Below, piece by piece: positions 19,381 through 29,149 of a stretch of DNA of 64,000 nucleotides (the stretch's first letter is position 1; each line of letters starts with the position of its first letter). The notes under the pieces are model-generated. The model was not told the origin of the DNA. It saw only the letters and a list, made by a program, of their open reading frames with translations, and searched no databases. The position numbers and the translations under genes were made by a program. The stretch is from Nocardioides rotundus. Its GTDB lineage: Bacteria; Actinomycetota; Actinomycetes; Propionibacteriales; Nocardioidaceae. The stretch covers positions 2,681,001 to 2,745,000 of the forward strand of contig NZ_CP082922.1 in assembly GCF_019931675.1 (NCBI RefSeq), given 5' to 3'.

Positions 19381-19490
19381 ACTTTGGGCAACCCGATCCC
19401 GCCTGACCCCCTCCGAAGGTCGCGCCCTTCGCCGACCTGCTGCGGACCCCCGAACGCGGTGCCATGATGAGCAGGAAGGAGGAGCTCGTC

Positions 19491-20144
19491 GTGAGATCTC
19501 AGGAGCGGACCGTGCGGTGGCTGCGACGGGCGAGTCGTCCGGACCCGGCGGTGACCCCGGCCCTGGGGCTGTCGGGGGAGGACCGCGACGAGGTGGTCCA
19601 GGCGGCCACGACCCTCTACCGGACCCGCGGGTTCGCCGGGGTCACGCTGCTCGACGTCGCCCAGGCGGCCGGCGTCACCGAGCAGGGCGTGGTCGCCGCG
19701 TTCGGGGGCGAGGCCGGCCTGTTCGAGGAGGTCTACAGCCGCGAGCTGCGGCACCTCGCCGAGCGGCTGACCGACCGCTTCTCCTCCGGCGACCCGCTCA
19801 CCATGCTGCGCACCGCCCTCAACGGCTGGCTGGACGAGATGGCCGACCCCGGAGTGCGCCAGGTGGTCGTCGTGGACCCCCAGGAGGCACTCGGCTGGGA
19901 CCGGTGGCGCCGCGCCAGCGCCCGGCACGGCCGGATGCTCATCGAGGTCGCGATGATCGACGCGATGGACAAGGGCGCCGTGCGCGAGCAGTCGGTGCGG
20001 CCGCTGGGCTACGTCCTCGCCGGGGCCCTGGAGTCCGGCGTCCAGTTCGCCGCGCGCGAGCCCGACCCCACCGCCGCCCTGGCCGGTGTCCGCGTCGCCC
20101 TCAACAGCATGCTCGACGGGATGCTCGCCGACGCCCGGCGTTGA
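19491..20144 (+). CDS. TetR-family transcriptional regulator
   Basis: The 217-residue protein has an N-terminal TetR helix-turn-helix (about residues 25-72: RDEVVQAATTLYRTRGFAGVTLLDVAQAAGVTEQGVVAAF) and a divergent helical ligand domain. I prefer the GTG at 19491, because AGGAGG lies 8 bases before it; ATGs at 19464 and 19467 in the same frame have no ribosome site. The DNA-binding segment has GV-TEQGVVAAFGG where most members have a tyrosine or phenylalanine before the glycine. Targets are unknown. It lies convergent to proS with 7 bases between them and has no linked transporter or enzyme gene. Confidence 0.85.
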   Translation: MRSQERTVRWLRRASRPDPAVTPALGLSGEDRDEVVQAATTLYRTRGFAGVTLLDVAQAAGVTEQGVVAAFGGEAGLFEEVYSRELRHLAERLTDRFSSGDPLTMLRTALNGWLDEMADPGVRQVVVVDPQEALGWDRWRRASARHGRMLIEVAMIDAMDKGAVREQSVRPLGYVLAGALESGVQFAAREPDPTAALAGVRVALNSMLDGMLADARR

Positions 20145-20151
20145 GCGGGCG

Positions 20152-21939
20152 TCAGCCCACCAGCTCCGCGATCCGCTCGGCCGCGCCCTCGACGGGCACG
20201 TCCTGCCGCTCACCGCTCGCGCGGTCCCGCACCTCCAGGGTCCCCTCGGCCAGACCGCGGCCCACGGTGACGATCGTCGGCACGCCGATCAGCTCGGCGT
20301 CCTTGAACTTCACACCCGGGCTGACCTTGCCGGTGCGGTCGTCCAGGATCACCTCGAGCCCTCGAGCGGCCAGGTCGCCGGCCAGCGCCTCCGCGGCGTC
20401 CAGCAGCGCCTGGTCCTTGCCCGCCGCGACCACGTGCACGTCGGCCGGGGCGATCTCCCGCGGCCAGGAGAGGCCCAGCTCGTCCAGGGTGTTCTCCGCG
20501 ATCGCCGCGACCGCGCGCGAGGGGCCGATGCCGTAGGAGCCCATGGTGACGGTGACGAGCTTGCCGTTCTCGTCGAGCACCTGCAGGCCCAGCGCGTCGG
20601 CGTAGGTGCGGCCCAGCTGGAAGATGTGGCCCATCTCGATCCCGCGGGCGGCGACCAGGGTCCCGCCCAGCTCGGGCCAGCAGCGCGGGCAGTGGTCGCC
20701 CTCGCGCACCTCGGCGGCCTCGATGGTGCCGTCAGGGGTGAAGTCGCGGCCGGCGACCAGGTCCAGCACGTGCTTGCCGGGCTCGTTGGCGCCGGTGACC
20801 CAGCGGGTCCCCTCGACCACCCGGGGGTCGACCAGGAAGCGGATGCCGGAGGCCGACTCCTCGCCGAGGACCCCCGGGCCGATGTAGCCCTTGACCAGCG
20901 CCGGGTGCTCGCGCAGGTCGTCCTCGGTCATCGGCTCGACCTCCAGCGGCTCCAGCTGTCCGCCCAGCCGCTTGAGGTCGACGTCGCGGTCGCCGGGGAC
21001 GCCGATGGCCAGCGGCTCGCGGGTGCCGTCGGGGTGCACCACGACGACCATGACGTTCTTCAGCGTGTCCGCCGCCTCCCAGGGCCGGTCCTCCCGCGGG
21101 AAGTCGGCCTGGAGGTGGGCCACCAGCGTCTCGATGGTCGGGGTGTCGGGGGTGTCCTCGACATGGGCGGCCGGCGCGTCGGCGTACTCCTGCTCCTCGG
21201 GCGCGCGCACCTCGACGGCCTCCACGTTGGCCGCGTAGTCGCACCGGGTGCAGCGGACGTAGGTGTCCTCCCCCACCTCCGCGGTCGCGAGGAACTCCTC
21301 GCTGGCCGAGCCGCCCATCGCGCCGGAGGTCGCCTTGACGATGACGTAGTCGAAGCCGAGCCGGTCGAAGATCCGGATGTAGGCGTCGCGGTGCCGCTGG
21401 TAGGACGCCTCCAGCCCCGCGTCGTCGACGTCGAAGGAGTAGGAGTCCTTCATCACGAACTCGCGGCCGCGCAGCAACCCGGCGCGCGGCCGTGACTCGT
21501 CGCGGTACTTCGTCTGGATCTGGTAGATCGTGAGCGGGAGGTCCTTGTAGGAGGAGTAGAGGTCCTTCACCGCGAGGGTGAACATCTCCTCGTGCGTGGG
21601 CCCGAGGAGGTAGTCGGCCTCCTTGCGGTCCTTGAGCCGGAAGATGTTCTCGCCGTAGTCCGTCCAACGGCCCGATGCCTCGTAGGGCTCCTTGGGCAGC
21701 AGCGCCGGGAAGAGCATCTCCTGGCCGCCGATCGCGTCCATCTCCTCGCGGATGATGCTCTCGATGTTGCGCAGCACCCGCAGGCCCAGCGGCAGCCAGG
21801 TGTAGATGCCCGGCGCGGCGCGGCGGATGTAGCCCGCGCGGACCAGGAGCCGGTGCGAGGGCACCTCGGCGTCGTTGGGGTCCTCGCGCAGGGTGCGCAC
21901 GAACAGGTCGCTCATCCTCAGGACGCGGGCTGCGGTCAT
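20152..21939 (-). CDS. proS: Prolyl-tRNA synthetase, bacterial type with editing insertion
   Basis: This class II synthetase charges tRNA-Pro. The 595-residue length and a large insertion between motifs 2 and 3 (about residues 225-400, YbaK-like editing domain) mark the bacterial type. Visible signatures are [39 protein letters not shown] (motif 2) and [17 protein letters not shown] (motif 3). The ATG at 21939 has TAGCCT at 21947-21952, 7 bases upstream, so it is probably leaderless. Confidence 0.96.
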   Translation of the reverse strand: MTAARVLRMSDLFVRTLREDPNDAEVPSHRLLVRAGYIRRAAPGIYTWLPLGLRVLRNIESIIREEMDAIGGQEMLFPALLPKEPYEASGRWTDYGENIFRLKDRKEADYLLGPTHEEMFTLAVKDLYSSYKDLPLTIYQIQTKYRDESRPRAGLLRGREFVMKDSYSFDVDDAGLEASYQRHRDAYIRIFDRLGFDYVIVKATSGAMGGSASEEFLATAEVGEDTYVRCTRCDYAANVEAVEVRAPEEQEYADAPAAHVEDTPDTPTIETLVAHLQADFPREDRPWEAADTLKNVMVVVVHPDGTREPLAIGVPGDRDVDLKRLGGQLEPLEVEPMTEDDLREHPALVKGYIGPGVLGEESASGIRFLVDPRVVEGTRWVTGANEPGKHVLDLVAGRDFTPDGTIEAAEVREGDHCPRCWPELGGTLVAARGIEMGHIFQLGRTYADALGLQVLDENGKLVTVTMGSYGIGPSRAVAAIAENTLDELGLSWPREIAPADVHVVAAGKDQALLDAAEALAGDLAARGLEVILDDRTGKVSPGVKFKDAELIGVPTIVTVGRGLAEGTLEVRDRASGERQDVPVEGAAERIAELVG

Positions 21940-21946
21940 GGGCGGA

Positions 21947-21952
21947 AGGCTA
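21947..21952 (-). promoter_or_regulatory. -10 element of the leaderless proS promoter
   Basis: TAGCCT on the minus strand precedes the ATG of proS by 7 bases, in the 60-base gap after the GNAT gene. No ribosome-binding sequence lies between. Confidence 0.5.
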
Positions 21953-21999
21953 CTGGTGGCCTTCTGCGACCCGCGAACCGATTCCCCCCGTGGGCACGG

Positions 22000-22854
22000 T
22001 CAGAACATCACGGTGGCGAAGGTGGCGGTGCGGCGGAACCCGACGCGCTCGTAGGCACGGCGGGCCGGGAGGTTCCAGTGGTTGACGTAGAGCGAGCAGA
22101 CGGGGGCGATCTCCCGGCGCACGATCTGCGCCACCGCGGCCATCCCGCCGACCGAGAGCCCCTCCCCGCGGTGCTCGGGGTTGACCCACACGCCCTGGAC
22201 CTGGGCGGCGTACGGCGAGGCGCTGGCGACCTCGGCCTTGAACAGGACCCGGCCGTCCTCGATCCGGGAGAACGACCAGCGGCGCGAGACCAGCTGCGTG
22301 ACCCGGGTGCGGTAGAGCCCTGGGGGCACGCCGGTCTCGGGGTCGGTGCCGACCTCCTCGCGGTACATCGCCACGCAGGCGGGGTAGATGACGTCGAGCT
22401 GGTCCTCCGGGGTCACCCTCACCTGCGGGTCGGGCTCGACCAGGGGCTCGCCGTCCAGCGCCATGTGCGCCTGTGCCCAGCGGATCTCGCGGGCCTTCCC
22501 CCAGGCCGGCTGCAGGACGTCCCACATCGGCGCCACGGCGTCCTGGGGGCCGACGATGGTGGCGACGGTGCGTCCGTGGCCGGCCGCCCGCCCGGCGAAG
22601 GCGCGGGCGTCCTCCGGGGAGCACTCGACCGGAACCAGGTTGGCGCCGACGTGGCAGGCCGAGCGCAGCTCGCCGGAGTCGAACATCCCCCACACCTGGC
22701 CGCCGAGCCAGCGCGGCTCCAGGCGGGTGGTGCGGGCCCGGTGGGCGGCGAAGACGTTGACGACGGGGTCCCGCTGGGTCAGCGCCTCGAACGCGGGCAG
22801 GTCCTGCTCACCGAGGACCGAGATCCCCGACCTCGTCTGCCGGACGCCGCGCAC
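22000..22854 (-). CDS. GNAT-family N-acetyltransferase with N-terminal DUF4081
   Basis: The 284-residue protein combines an N-terminal DUF4081 region (about 15-125) with a GNAT fold (about 150-284). The acetyl-CoA loop is visible as VWVNPEHRGEGLSVGGMAA and the C-terminal LYVNHWNLPARRAYERVGF is the usual beta-bulge and last helix. This pair is common in actinobacteria and typically lies between proS and ispG. The substrate is unknown. The GTG start at 22854 has TAGGCT at 22861-22866, 6 bases upstream. The gene keeps the backbone order even though the SDR gene and repeat arrays now separate it from ispG. Confidence 0.88.
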   Translation of the reverse strand: MRGVRQTRSGISVLGEQDLPAFEALTQRDPVVNVFAAHRARTTRLEPRWLGGQVWGMFDSGELRSACHVGANLVPVECSPEDARAFAGRAAGHGRTVATIVGPQDAVAPMWDVLQPAWGKAREIRWAQAHMALDGEPLVEPDPQVRVTPEDQLDVIYPACVAMYREEVGTDPETGVPPGLYRTRVTQLVSRRWSFSRIEDGRVLFKAEVASASPYAAQVQGVWVNPEHRGEGLSVGGMAAVAQIVRREIAPVCSLYVNHWNLPARRAYERVGFRRTATFATVMF

Positions 22855-22860
22855 GCGCCG

Positions 22861-22866
22861 AGCCTA
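22861..22866 (-). promoter_or_regulatory. -10 element of a leaderless promoter before the GNAT gene
   Basis: TAGGCT on the minus strand lies 6 bases before the GTG of the GNAT gene. The divergent SDR gene begins 61 bases further right, so both promoters share this short gap. Confidence 0.5.
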
Positions 22867-22926
22867 GTGCGCTCTCGCGCAATCGCGGTCAAGCGCGCCT
22901 GCGCCGTTCCGTGGTGGAGTGCTGCC

Positions 22927-23862
22927 ATGACCCAGACCGACCTGCCCCTGTCCGGCCGGGTGGCCCTCGTCGCCGGCGCCACCCGCGGCTGCGGCCGCGC
23001 GATCGCGGTGGAGCTGGCGCGGGCCGGGGCGTTCGTCTACGCCACCGGCCGGAGCAGCCGGTCCGCGCCTTCGGAGATGGGCCGCCCGGAGACGATCGAG
23101 GACACCGGCGACCTGGTCGACGCGGTCGGCTCGGGTACGGCGCTGGTGGTGGACCACGAGTCCTCGGAGCAGGTGGCCGCGCTGATGAGGCGGATCGAGG
23201 CCGAGCACGGCCGCCTGGACGTGCTCGTCAACGACATGTTCGGTGGCGACCGCTACGCGCAGTTCGACAAGCCGCTGTGGGAGCACGACGTCGAGGGCGG
23301 CTGGCGGATGATGGGGATGGGCGTGCGCACCCACCTGGTCACCGCCCATCACGCGCTGCCGCTGCTGCTGCGCTCGGGGACCGCCGAGGCGCCCTCGCTC
23401 CTGGTGGAGATGACCGACGGGACCTACGAGGCCAACCGGGAGTACCGCCAGGGCGTGGGGCTGTTCTACGACCTGGTGAAGGCCAACGTCGGGCGGATCG
23501 TCGTCGCGCTGACCCACGAGCTGGCCGACCACCCGGTCACGCCGGTGCTGGTCACGCCGGGGTGGATCCGCTCCGAGGCGATGCTGGACGGCTTCGGGGT
23601 CACCGAGGAGCGCTGGCGCGACGCGCTGGAGCGGGTCCCCGGGTTCGCGATCAGCGAGTCCCCGACGTACGTCGCCCGCGGCGTCGCCGCGCTCGCCGCG
23701 GACCGCGGCCACGCGAGCCTCGCCGGGCGTTCGCTGACCTCACGCGACCTCGCGGACTCCTACGGGGTCACCGACGTGGACGGCTCGCGGCCGGACTGCT
23801 GGCGGCTGCTCGCCGAGCACGGCTTCGACAGCGACCACGTGGACGTGACGGCGTACCGCTGA
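22927..23862 (+). CDS. Short-chain dehydrogenase/reductase
   Basis: The 311-residue protein has the SDR Rossmann motif GATRGCGRAIAVELA (about 17-31) and catalytic YDLVK. The usual catalytic serine is not obvious; the strand before it reads LLVEMTDGTYE, with threonine as candidate. Length is about 50 residues above a classical SDR. Cofactor and substrate are unknown; the R following GCG resembles NADP-binding members. It interrupts an otherwise minus-strand block, divergent from the GNAT gene, and its stop codon runs straight into the tandem repeat array. This suggests a later arrival between proS-GNAT and ispG. Confidence 0.85.
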   Translation: MTQTDLPLSGRVALVAGATRGCGRAIAVELARAGAFVYATGRSSRSAPSEMGRPETIEDTGDLVDAVGSGTALVVDHESSEQVAALMRRIEAEHGRLDVLVNDMFGGDRYAQFDKPLWEHDVEGGWRMMGMGVRTHLVTAHHALPLLLRSGTAEAPSLLVEMTDGTYEANREYRQGVGLFYDLVKANVGRIVVALTHELADHPVTPVLVTPGWIRSEAMLDGFGVTEERWRDALERVPGFAISESPTYVARGVAALAADRGHASLAGRSLTSRDLADSYGVTDVDGSRPDCWRLLAEHGFDSDHVDVTAYR

Positions 23863-23989
23863 CCGGGCACTTGATGCACCCACAAACCCCACCACCGGGC
23901 ACTTGATGTACCCACAGACCCCGCGGCCGGGCACTTCATGCACCCACAAACCCCGCGACCGGGCACTTTGTGCCACCTCGCGGCACGCG
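23862..23989. repeat. Tandem array A: 32-base units, four copies
   Basis: Units begin at 23862, 23894, 23926 and 23958, each 32 bases. The first 20 bases are ACCGGGCACTTGATGCACCC or close to it and the rest is ACAAACCCC plus a GC-rich end. Units 1-3 are nearly identical; unit 4 is degenerate after about 12 bases. The first base of unit 1 is the last base of the SDR stop codon. A 32-base period is not a multiple of three, so this is not coding. Whole units are conserved, with no unique spacers. Confidence 0.9.
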
Positions 23990-23999
23990 CTCAGTGCAT

Positions 24000-24149
24000 C
24001 GAATGCCCGGTCGACGCCCGATGGGGACATGTGATGCCCGGTCGGCGCCCGATGGGGACATCGAATGCCCGGTCGACGCCAGATGGGGACATCGAATGCC
24101 CGGTCGACGCCAGATGGGGACATGTGATGCCCGGTCGGCGAGATGGGGA
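24000..24149. repeat. Tandem array B: 31-base units in the opposite orientation, five copies
   Basis: Units begin at 24000, 24031, 24062, 24093 and 24124, each 31 bases except the last, which is shortened to 26. The core is GAATGCCCGGTCGACGCC followed by GATGGGGACAT; units 2 and 5 carry the GTGATGCCC variant and share other changes, so the array may have grown by copying blocks. Its reverse complement starts ACCGGGCATTCGATGTCCCC, matching array A at 17 of the first 21 positions. It ends one base before the ispG stop codon. Confidence 0.9.
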
Positions 24150-24150
24150 G

Positions 24151-25311
24151 TCAGGAGACGGTGACCTGGGGGGCGGCCCCCTCGACCGGCTCGCCCATCT
24201 CGTCGGCGATCCGCATGGCCTCCTCGATCAGCGTCTCGACGATCTGGCTCTCCGGGACCGTCTTGATCACCTCGCCCTTGACGAAGATCTGGCCCTTGCC
24301 GTTGCCGGAGGCGACGCCGAGGTCGGCCTCGCGGGCCTCGCCCGGACCGTTGACGACGCAGCCCATGACCGCGACCCGGAGCGGGACCTCCATCCCCTCC
24401 AGCCCAGCGGTGACCTCGTCGGCCAGCTTGTAGACGTCGACCTGCGCGCGGCCGCAGGACGGGCAGGAGACGATCTCCAGCCGCCGCGGGCGCAGGTTGA
24501 GCGACTCCAGGATCTGCAGCCCGACCTTGACCTCCTCCACCGGGGGCGCGGACAGCGAGACCCGGATGGTGTCGCCGATCCCCTTCGACAGCAGGGAGCC
24601 GAAGGCGACCGAGGACTTGATCGTGCCCTGGAAGGCCGGCCCGGCCTCGGTGACGCCGAGGTGCAGCGGCCAGTCCCCCGCCTCCGCGAGCAGCTCGTAG
24701 GCGCGCACCATCACGACCGGGTCGTTGTGCTTGACCGAGATCTTGAAGTCGTGGAAGTCGTGCTCCTCGAACAGCGAGGCCTCCCACACGGCCGACTCGA
24801 CGAGCGCCTCGGGCGTGGCCTTGCCGTGCTTCTCCATCAGCCGCTTGTCCAGCGACCCGGCGTTGACGCCGATCCGGATCGACGTGCCGTGGTCCTTGGC
24901 CGCCTGGGCGATCTCCTTGACCTGGTCGTCGAACTTCTTGATGTTGCCGGGATTGACACGTACGGCGGCGCAGCCGGCCTCGATCGCGGCGAAGACGTAG
25001 CGCGGCTGGAAGTGGATGTCGGCGATCACCGGGATCTGCGACTTCTGCGCGATCGCCGGGAGCGCCTCGGCGTCGTCGGCGCTGGGGCAGGCGACCCGGA
25101 CGATGTCGCAGCCGGCCGCGGTCAGCTCGGCGATCTGCTGGAGCGTGCTGTTGATGTCGGCGGTGAGCGTGGTCGTCATCGACTGCACCGAGATCGGGTG
25201 GTCCGAGCCGACGCCCACCTTCCCGACCTGGATCTGCCGGGTCTTGCGCCGGGGCGCGAGCGTGGGGGCCGGGAGTGCGGGCATGCCGAGGCCGACGGCA
25301 TCGTTCGTCAT
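24151..25311 (-). CDS. ispG: 4-hydroxy-3-methylbut-2-en-1-yl diphosphate synthase (flavodoxin)
   Basis: IspG (GcpE) performs the sixth step of the methylerythritol phosphate isoprenoid pathway with a [4Fe-4S] cluster. The 386-residue protein has the barrel domain with [20 protein letters not shown] and the cluster ligands in [16 protein letters not shown] and [17 protein letters not shown]. dxr, another gene of the same pathway, lies two genes upstream. The ATG at 25311 has TAGTCT at 25318-25323, 6 bases upstream, and is probably leaderless, so it need not depend on the dxr transcript. Confidence 0.96.
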   Translation of the reverse strand: MTNDAVGLGMPALPAPTLAPRRKTRQIQVGKVGVGSDHPISVQSMTTTLTADINSTLQQIAELTAAGCDIVRVACPSADDAEALPAIAQKSQIPVIADIHFQPRYVFAAIEAGCAAVRVNPGNIKKFDDQVKEIAQAAKDHGTSIRIGVNAGSLDKRLMEKHGKATPEALVESAVWEASLFEEHDFHDFKISVKHNDPVVMVRAYELLAEAGDWPLHLGVTEAGPAFQGTIKSSVAFGSLLSKGIGDTIRVSLSAPPVEEVKVGLQILESLNLRPRRLEIVSCPSCGRAQVDVYKLADEVTAGLEGMEVPLRVAVMGCVVNGPGEAREADLGVASGNGKGQIFVKGEVIKTVPESQIVETLIEEAMRIADEMGEPVEGAAPQVTVS

Positions 25312-25317
25312 GGTCCC

Positions 25318-25323
25318 AGACTA
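25318..25323 (-). promoter_or_regulatory. -10 element of the leaderless ispG promoter
   Basis: TAGTCT on the minus strand sits 6 bases before the ATG of ispG, in the 28-base gap after the site-2 protease gene. Confidence 0.5.
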
Positions 25324-25339
25324 CTTGCCGGAGGGTCGC

Positions 25340-26698
25340 TCAGGTCAGTCGCAGGGGCACCACGAGGTCGGCCACGATCAGCACCACGCCCATGACCAGC
25401 ATCGCGCTCGCGACGACGTAGGCGACGGGCAGCAGCTTGGCGACGTCCACGTGTCCCGGGTCGGGTCGGCCGAGCAGGCGGGCGACGCCGCGGCGCAGCC
25501 CCTCCCACAGCGCCCCGGCGATGTGGCCGCCGTCGAGCGGGAGCAGCGGCACGAAGTTGAACATGCCGATGAAGAAGTTGAAACCGGCGATCAACGAGAC
25601 GAGGAACACGGTCTTCTCGACCGGGTCGAACTGCTCGTTGGAGACGACCTCGCCGGCGAAGCGGCCCCCGCCGACGATGCTGACCGGGCTGTCCTGCGCG
25701 CGCGGCTCGAGGCCGAGGATGGCCTGGCCGACATCGAAGACCTTGACCGGCAGGGTCGCCAGGGCCTGGACCGTGTCCACGGTCATCGACCCCATCTGCT
25801 CCAGCGTGTAGATCGGGCCGCCGTACACCACCACCGGCGTGGTGACCGGCGCGACGCCGAGGAAGCCGACCGGGGCCAGCTCGTCGGGGTTCTCCTGGTC
25901 CACCGGGCGCGGGGTGACGGTCGGCGTGATCTGCTTGGTCAGCACCTGGCCGTCCCGCTTGATCCCGAAGGTCAGCTGCTCGTCGCCGCTCTGTCGGATC
26001 AGGGTCGAGATCTGCTCCCAGCTGCGGACCGGCTCGCCGTCGACGCTGACGAACTCGTCGCCCTTCTGCAGGCCCGCGGCGTAGGCGGGCGTGGGGTTCT
26101 CCCGCAGCTCCTGCGGGGTGCACGCCCGGCCGGACTCGTCGGCCGGGACGACGCACGGCACGATCTGCTCGACGACCGGCTCGGCGTCGTACCGCTCGAC
26201 GTTGCCGTTGAACGCGAAGAGGCCCCAGAAGCAGAAGAACGCGATCAGGATGTTCACCGACGGGCCGCCGGCCATCACGATGACCTTCTTCCACCACGGC
26301 AGCTTGTAGAACAGTCGGGGCGAGTCCTCCGGGGAGATCTGCTCCCACTCGGCCGCCCGCGCGTCGGAGATGAGCTGGGTGAACAGCCCGGTGTTGGACT
26401 TGCGCACGGTGTAGACGGGGCGGCCGTCGGCGCCGTACTCCACCTCGTCGGGCGAGCCGCCGGGAGGGAGCATCCCGACGATCTTGACGTAGCCGCCGAG
26501 CGGGATCGCCTTGATGCCGTACTCGGTCTCCCCGCGCGTGCGCGACCAGACAGTGGGGCCGAAGCCGATGAAGTACTGCGTCACCTTCCCGCCGAAGCGC
26601 TTGGCGGGGATCATGTGGCCGAGCTCGTGCAGCCCGATCGAGACCAGGATGGCAAGCACGAACACCACGACGCCGACGGTGTAGAACAGCGCCGTCAT
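25340..26698 (-). CDS. Site-2 protease family (M50) intramembrane metalloprotease
   Basis: The 452-residue protein is an RseP/Rip1-type protease that cleaves membrane proteins, typically anti-sigma factors. The zinc motif HELGH is at 24-28 in the first membrane segment ([20 protein letters not shown]). A PDZ-like domain lies in the middle (about 200-300), and the C-terminal active-site segment carries [15 protein letters not shown]. Its ATG overlaps the dxr stop by four bases. Rip1 of mycobacteria is in the same dxr-rip-ispG context. Its substrates here cannot be told from the sequence. Confidence 0.92.
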   Translation of the reverse strand: MTALFYTVGVVVFVLAILVSIGLHELGHMIPAKRFGGKVTQYFIGFGPTVWSRTRGETEYGIKAIPLGGYVKIVGMLPPGGSPDEVEYGADGRPVYTVRKSNTGLFTQLISDARAAEWEQISPEDSPRLFYKLPWWKKVIVMAGGPSVNILIAFFCFWGLFAFNGNVERYDAEPVVEQIVPCVVPADESGRACTPQELRENPTPAYAAGLQKGDEFVSVDGEPVRSWEQISTLIRQSGDEQLTFGIKRDGQVLTKQITPTVTPRPVDQENPDELAPVGFLGVAPVTTPVVVYGGPIYTLEQMGSMTVDTVQALATLPVKVFDVGQAILGLEPRAQDSPVSIVGGGRFAGEVVSNEQFDPVEKTVFLVSLIAGFNFFIGMFNFVPLLPLDGGHIAGALWEGLRRGVARLLGRPDPGHVDVAKLLPVAYVVASAMLVMGVVLIVADLVVPLRLT

Positions 26699-27813
26699 GC
26701 GCGTCCCCTCTGCTCGATGATCCGGGTGGCCTCGTCGCGGGCCCAGGCATCGGCCCCAAGAATGTCGTCGAGGCCGAGGTCGTGACCCTTCGAGGGTACG
26801 CCGTGTGCGGTCACCACGTCGGCGACCACGTCCACGATGTCCACGAACCGCAGCCGCCCGTCGCGGAAGGCCTGCACGCACACCTCGTTGGCGGCGTTGT
26901 ACGTCGCCGGCGCGGCGCCGCCCCGCTCCCCCGCCGTCCGGGCCAGCGCGACCGCCGGGAACGCCTCGTCGTCCAGCGGGGTGAACTCCCAGGTCTCCGG
27001 GGTCGACCAGTCCACGGCGGGCGCGGCGCCGGGCACCCTGCGGGGCCAGTTCAGGCCCAACGCGATCGGGATCATCATCGTCGGCGGGCTCGCCTGGGCC
27101 AGCGTGGAGCCGTCGACGAACTCCACCATCGAGTGCACGTCGCTGGTGGGGTGCACGACCACGTCGATCCGGTCCAGCGGGATGTCGAAGAGCAGGTGCG
27201 CCTCGATCACCTCCAGCCCCTTGTTGACCAGGGTCGCGGAGTTGATGGTGATGACCGGGCCCATGTCCCAGGTCGGGTGGTTGAGCGCCTGCTCCGGGGT
27301 GACCCGGGCGAGCTCGTCGCGGGTGCGGCCGCGGAAGGGGCCGCCGGACGCGGTCAGCACGAGGCGCCGTACCTCCTCGGGCGTGCCGCCGCGCAGGCAC
27401 TGCGCGATCGCGGAGTGCTCGGAGTCCACGGGCACGATCTGGCCCGGCGCGGCCCGGTCCTTGACCAGGGGGCCGGCCATCACCAGCGACTCCTTGTTGG
27501 CCAGGGCCAGCAGGTGTCCGGCGTCGAGCGCCGCCAGGGTGGGCCGCAGGCCGACGGCCCCGGTGATCCCGTTGAGCACCACGTCGGCCGGCCGCCCGGC
27601 CGCCTCCACCGAGGCCTCCTCGCCGAGGCCGTGGAAGCGCGGGCCGAACTCCTCGACCTGCGCCTCGAAGAGCTCGCGGTTCCCGCCGCCGGCGGTGAGC
27701 GCGACCACGCGGAACAGGTCGGGATGGGCCCGGACGAGGTCCAGGGCCTGCGTGCCGATCGACCCGGTGGACCCGAGTACGGCGATGTCCCGCGGGGCGC
27801 TGGTCTCACTCAC
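26695..27813 (-). CDS. dxr: 1-deoxy-D-xylulose-5-phosphate reductoisomerase
   Basis: Dxr makes methylerythritol phosphate, the first committed step toward isoprenoids, using NADPH. The 372-residue protein begins [20 protein letters not shown] with the nucleotide-binding loop, and carries the metal and substrate motifs [22 protein letters not shown] and [18 protein letters not shown]. The longer frame to 27909 would overlap the divergent metZ start. GTG 27813 is supported by GACAAT at 27821-27826, 7 bases upstream. Confidence 0.95.
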   Translation of the reverse strand: MSETSAPRDIAVLGSTGSIGTQALDLVRAHPDLFRVVALTAGGGNRELFEAQVEEFGPRFHGLGEEASVEAAGRPADVVLNGITGAVGLRPTLAALDAGHLLALANKESLVMAGPLVKDRAAPGQIVPVDSEHSAIAQCLRGGTPEEVRRLVLTASGGPFRGRTRDELARVTPEQALNHPTWDMGPVITINSATLVNKGLEVIEAHLLFDIPLDRIDVVVHPTSDVHSMVEFVDGSTLAQASPPTMMIPIALGLNWPRRVPGAAPAVDWSTPETWEFTPLDDEAFPAVALARTAGERGGAAPATYNAANEVCVQAFRDGRLRFVDIVDVVADVVTAHGVPSKGHDLGLDDILGADAWARDEATRIIEQRGRA

Positions 27814-27820
27814 GGGCCCG

Positions 27821-27826
27821 ATTGTC
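27821..27826 (-). promoter_or_regulatory. -10 element of the leaderless dxr promoter
   Basis: GACAAT on the minus strand (four of six consensus positions) lies 7 bases before the GTG of dxr. The 88-base gap to the divergent metZ holds no other clear site. Confidence 0.4.
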
Positions 27827-27901
27827 GCAGGAGCATCCCGACGGGCTCCCGGTGATCGGACAGCGGGTCGCGGCCGGTGTCGCGTATGGGACGCTCGCGG
27901 C

Positions 27902-29104
27902 ATGAGCAACGACCCCGGAACGACGTACTCCTCCTGGCGTCCGGCGACCCGCGCCGTGCGGTCCGGCGTGGAGCGCAGCGCGTTCGAGGAGACCTCCGAG
28001 GGCCTGTTCCTGACCAGCGGCTACGTCTACTCCACCGCCGCGGAAGCGGCGGCCGCGTTCGCCGGCGACGTCGATCACTACGTCTACTCGCGCTACACCA
28101 ACCCCACCGTGGACATGTTCGAGGCGCGGCTGGCCGCGATCGAGGGCGCCGAGGCCTGCGCCGCCACCAGCTCGGGGATGTCGGCGGTGTTCACCGCGCT
28201 CGCGGCGCTCGTCGGCGCGGGCGACCGCCTGGTCGCCTCCCGCGCGCTGTTCGGGGCCTGCCTGGTGGTGGTCGACGAGATCCTGCCCCGCTTCGGCGTC
28301 GAGACGGTGCTGGTCGACGGCAACGACCTGGAGCAGTGGGCCGAGGCGCTCTCGGTCCCGACCACGGCCGTGTTCTTCGAGACCCCGTCCAACCCGATGC
28401 TGGAGCTGGTCGACGTCGCCGCGGTGTGCGAGCTCGCGCACGCGGCAGGGGCGCAGGTCGTGGTCGACAACGTGTTCGGCACCCCGATCTTCTCCCGGCC
28501 GCTGGAGCTGGGCGCGGACGTGGTCGTCTACTCCGCGACCAAGCACATCGACGGGCACGGCCGGGTGCTCGGCGGCGCGGTGCTCGGCCGGGCCGACTTC
28601 ATCGACGAGCCGGTGGAGCACCTGCTGCGCAACACCGGCCCGACCATGTCGGCCTTCAACGCGTGGGTGCTGACCAAGGGGCTGGAGTCGCTGGACCTGC
28701 GGGTCCGCCGGATGGCCGACAACGCGCTCGCCGTGGCCCGGCGGCTGGAGGAGCACCCGGCGGTGAGCCGGGTCTGGCACCCGATGCTGGAGAGCCACCC
28801 GCAGCACGACCTCGCGCAGCGGCAGATGTCCGGCGGGGGCACGGTGGCGACCTTCGAGCTGCCCGGCGGCCAGGACGCCGCCTTCACCGTGATGGACGCC
28901 CTGGAGCTCTTCGACATCTCCAACAACCTGGGCGACGCGAAGTCCCTGGTCACCCACCCCGCGACCACGACACATCGGCGGATCGGGCCGGAGAAGCGCG
29001 CGGCGGCCGGGATCACCGACGGCGTCGTACGCCTCTCCGTCGGGTTGGAGGACGAGCAGGACCTGCTCGCCGACCTCGACCAGGCGCTGGCCCGCCTCGG
29101 TTGA
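27902..29104 (+). CDS. metZ: O-succinylhomoserine sulfhydrylase
   Basis: This PLP enzyme of the Cys/Met family makes homocysteine from an activated homoserine and sulfide in methionine biosynthesis. The 400-residue protein shows [25 protein letters not shown] near residue 62, the PLP lysine Lys214 in [11 protein letters not shown], and [11 protein letters not shown] in the C-terminal domain, all typical. Similarity in the N-terminal region is closest to MetZ; O-acetylhomoserine sulfhydrylase or cystathionine synthase activity cannot be excluded. It diverges from dxr. Confidence 0.9.
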   Translation: MSNDPGTTYSSWRPATRAVRSGVERSAFEETSEGLFLTSGYVYSTAAEAAAAFAGDVDHYVYSRYTNPTVDMFEARLAAIEGAEACAATSSGMSAVFTALAALVGAGDRLVASRALFGACLVVVDEILPRFGVETVLVDGNDLEQWAEALSVPTTAVFFETPSNPMLELVDVAAVCELAHAAGAQVVVDNVFGTPIFSRPLELGADVVVYSATKHIDGHGRVLGGAVLGRADFIDEPVEHLLRNTGPTMSAFNAWVLTKGLESLDLRVRRMADNALAVARRLEEHPAVSRVWHPMLESHPQHDLAQRQMSGGGTVATFELPGGQDAAFTVMDALELFDISNNLGDAKSLVTHPATTTHRRIGPEKRAAAGITDGVVRLSVGLEDEQDLLADLDQALARLG

Positions 29105-29149
29105 CGCGTTCGGGCACCGCGACGGCACCGGCGGTGCCAGGATGGGGGC

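Noticed and set aside
23862..24149. CRISPR array
   Set aside because: Complete units are conserved with no unique spacers, the two halves face each other, and no cas gene is in the window.
23740..24164. Open reading frames through the repeat arrays (for example a 127-codon frame on the minus strand)
   Set aside because: Repeat periods of 31 and 32 bases shift frame in every unit, and the frames have no ribosome site or family match. They exist only because the arrays lack stop codons.
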